DNA of 6,486 nucleotides from an uncultured Archangium sp. Lineage in GTDB: Bacteria; Myxococcota; Myxococcia; Myxococcales; Myxococcaceae. The stretch is taken from the NCBI GenBank assembly GCA_937875615.1, contig CALNBU010000917.1:1-6486 (forward strand), in the 5' to 3' direction. The position numbers were made by a program, and so were the translations under genes. Of this stretch, positions 6,026 through 6,486 are shown piece after piece (position 1 is the first letter of the stretch; each line of letters begins with the position of its first letter). The notes under the pieces are model-generated. The model saw nothing but the letters and a program-made list of their open reading frames with translations. It searched no databases and was not told the origin of the DNA.

Positions 6026-6486
6026 ATGAAGCTCGGCACTCTGAAGAACGGAAAACGCGACGGCGAACTGGTGGTGGTGAAGCGCGACCTCTCGGTCTGG
6101 ACGCGCGCGGCGCACCTCGCCCCTACGCTGCAGGCGGCGCTCGACGACTGGTCCGCGGTGGAGCCGGCGCTGCGCGCGCTGGCCGAGCAGCTCGAGCAGG
6201 GCGCGGTGAAGGGCGAGCCCTTCGACCCGACCGCGCTGCTGGCGCCGCTGCCCCGGCCCTACGAGTGGGTCGACGGCTCCGCGTACCTCAACCACGTGAA
6301 GCTGGTGCGCCGGGCGCGCAAGGCCGAGCTCCCGCCCACCCTGGAGTCGGATCCGCTGGTGTACCAGGGCGGCACCTCGGAGATGGTGGCGCCGCGCGGC
6401 GACATCGTGGTGCGCGACGCCGCCTGGGGCATCGACTTCGAGTCGGAGGTCGCGGTGGTGCTGGGTGACACGCCCATGGGCACCAC
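6026..6486 (+). CDS. Fumarylacetoacetate hydrolase family protein (N-terminal 153 residues, cut by window end)
   Basis: Partial: 153 codons plus two bases, with no stop inside the window. The start MKLGTLKNGKRDGELVVVKRD fits the long (about 325-335 residue) bacterial fumarylacetoacetate hydrolase-family proteins, which begin 'MKLATLkdGsRDGqLvVVSRDL'. Other matches are APLPRPYEWVDGSAYLNHV (73-91), DPLVYQGG (109-116) and GIDFESEVAVVLGD (135-148). Glu139 and Glu141 in this last stretch are the expected Mg2+ ligands of the family's E-x-E motif. These enzymes cleave or hydrate acylpyruvate-type compounds, such as the last step of tyrosine/homogentisate breakdown; the true substrate is not determinable from this half. 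The ATG at 6026 agrees with the family N-terminus, although the ribosome-binding site is weak. It is transcribed away from the HD gene. Confidence 0.92.
   Translation, partial: MKLGTLKNGKRDGELVVVKRDLSVWTRAAHLAPTLQAALDDWSAVEPALRALAEQLEQGAVKGEPFDPTALLAPLPRPYEWVDGSAYLNHVKLVRRARKAELPPTLESDPLVYQGGTSEMVAPRGDIVVRDAAWGIDFESEVAVVLGDTPMGT

Noticed and set aside
5957..6295. N-terminal extension of the HD protein to a start at 6295
   Set aside because: It would be read antisense through the clearly identified hydrolase-family gene, and its composition is Arg/His-rich and unlike the rest of the protein.

Overview
The window is GC-rich, densely coding DNA with almost every codon ending in G or C. One end encodes a predicted lipoprotein with a long Gly/Thr linker followed by delta-60 repeats. 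That protein type, the coding style and the small conserved-looking proteins point to a myxobacterium (Myxococcota). This is an inference from style, not from a marker gene. No rRNA, tRNA, CRISPR array, insertion sequence or phage gene was seen, and no intergenic gap reaches 300 bases.

Layout. Positions 1-726 (minus) hold the start of the delta-60 repeat lipoprotein. Its reading frame switches, without a break, into the ATP-binding G1 motif of a sensor histidine kinase in the last ~90 bases before the window edge. This looks like a chimeric join. Positions 833-1240 (plus) hold an OsmC-family thiol peroxidase-like protein, with nested inverted repeats just before its start codon. From 5956 down to 1245 five genes run on the minus strand with gaps of 9, 72, 29 and 42 bases: an HD-superfamily phosphohydrolase-like protein, a small XRE-type helix-turn-helix regulator, a 437-residue protein with a C39/papain-like Cys-His-Asp arrangement, a small two-pass membrane protein with a cysteine-rich tail, and argJ of arginine biosynthesis. 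argJ converges on the OsmC gene with only 4 bases between their stop codons. At 6026 a divergent plus-strand fumarylacetoacetate hydrolase-family gene starts and runs off the window.

How the genes work together. argJ and the fumarylacetoacetate hydrolase-family gene are ordinary metabolism (arginine synthesis; probably aromatic amino-acid or related catabolism). The HD protein and the XRE regulator are nearly abutting and are probably co-transcribed. The C39-like protein and the small membrane protein could belong to the same transcript, but nothing visible links them functionally to argJ. The points most worth attention are the lipoprotein/kinase junction at the left edge and the uncharacterised C39-like protein. 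I do not see a clear new multi-gene system.
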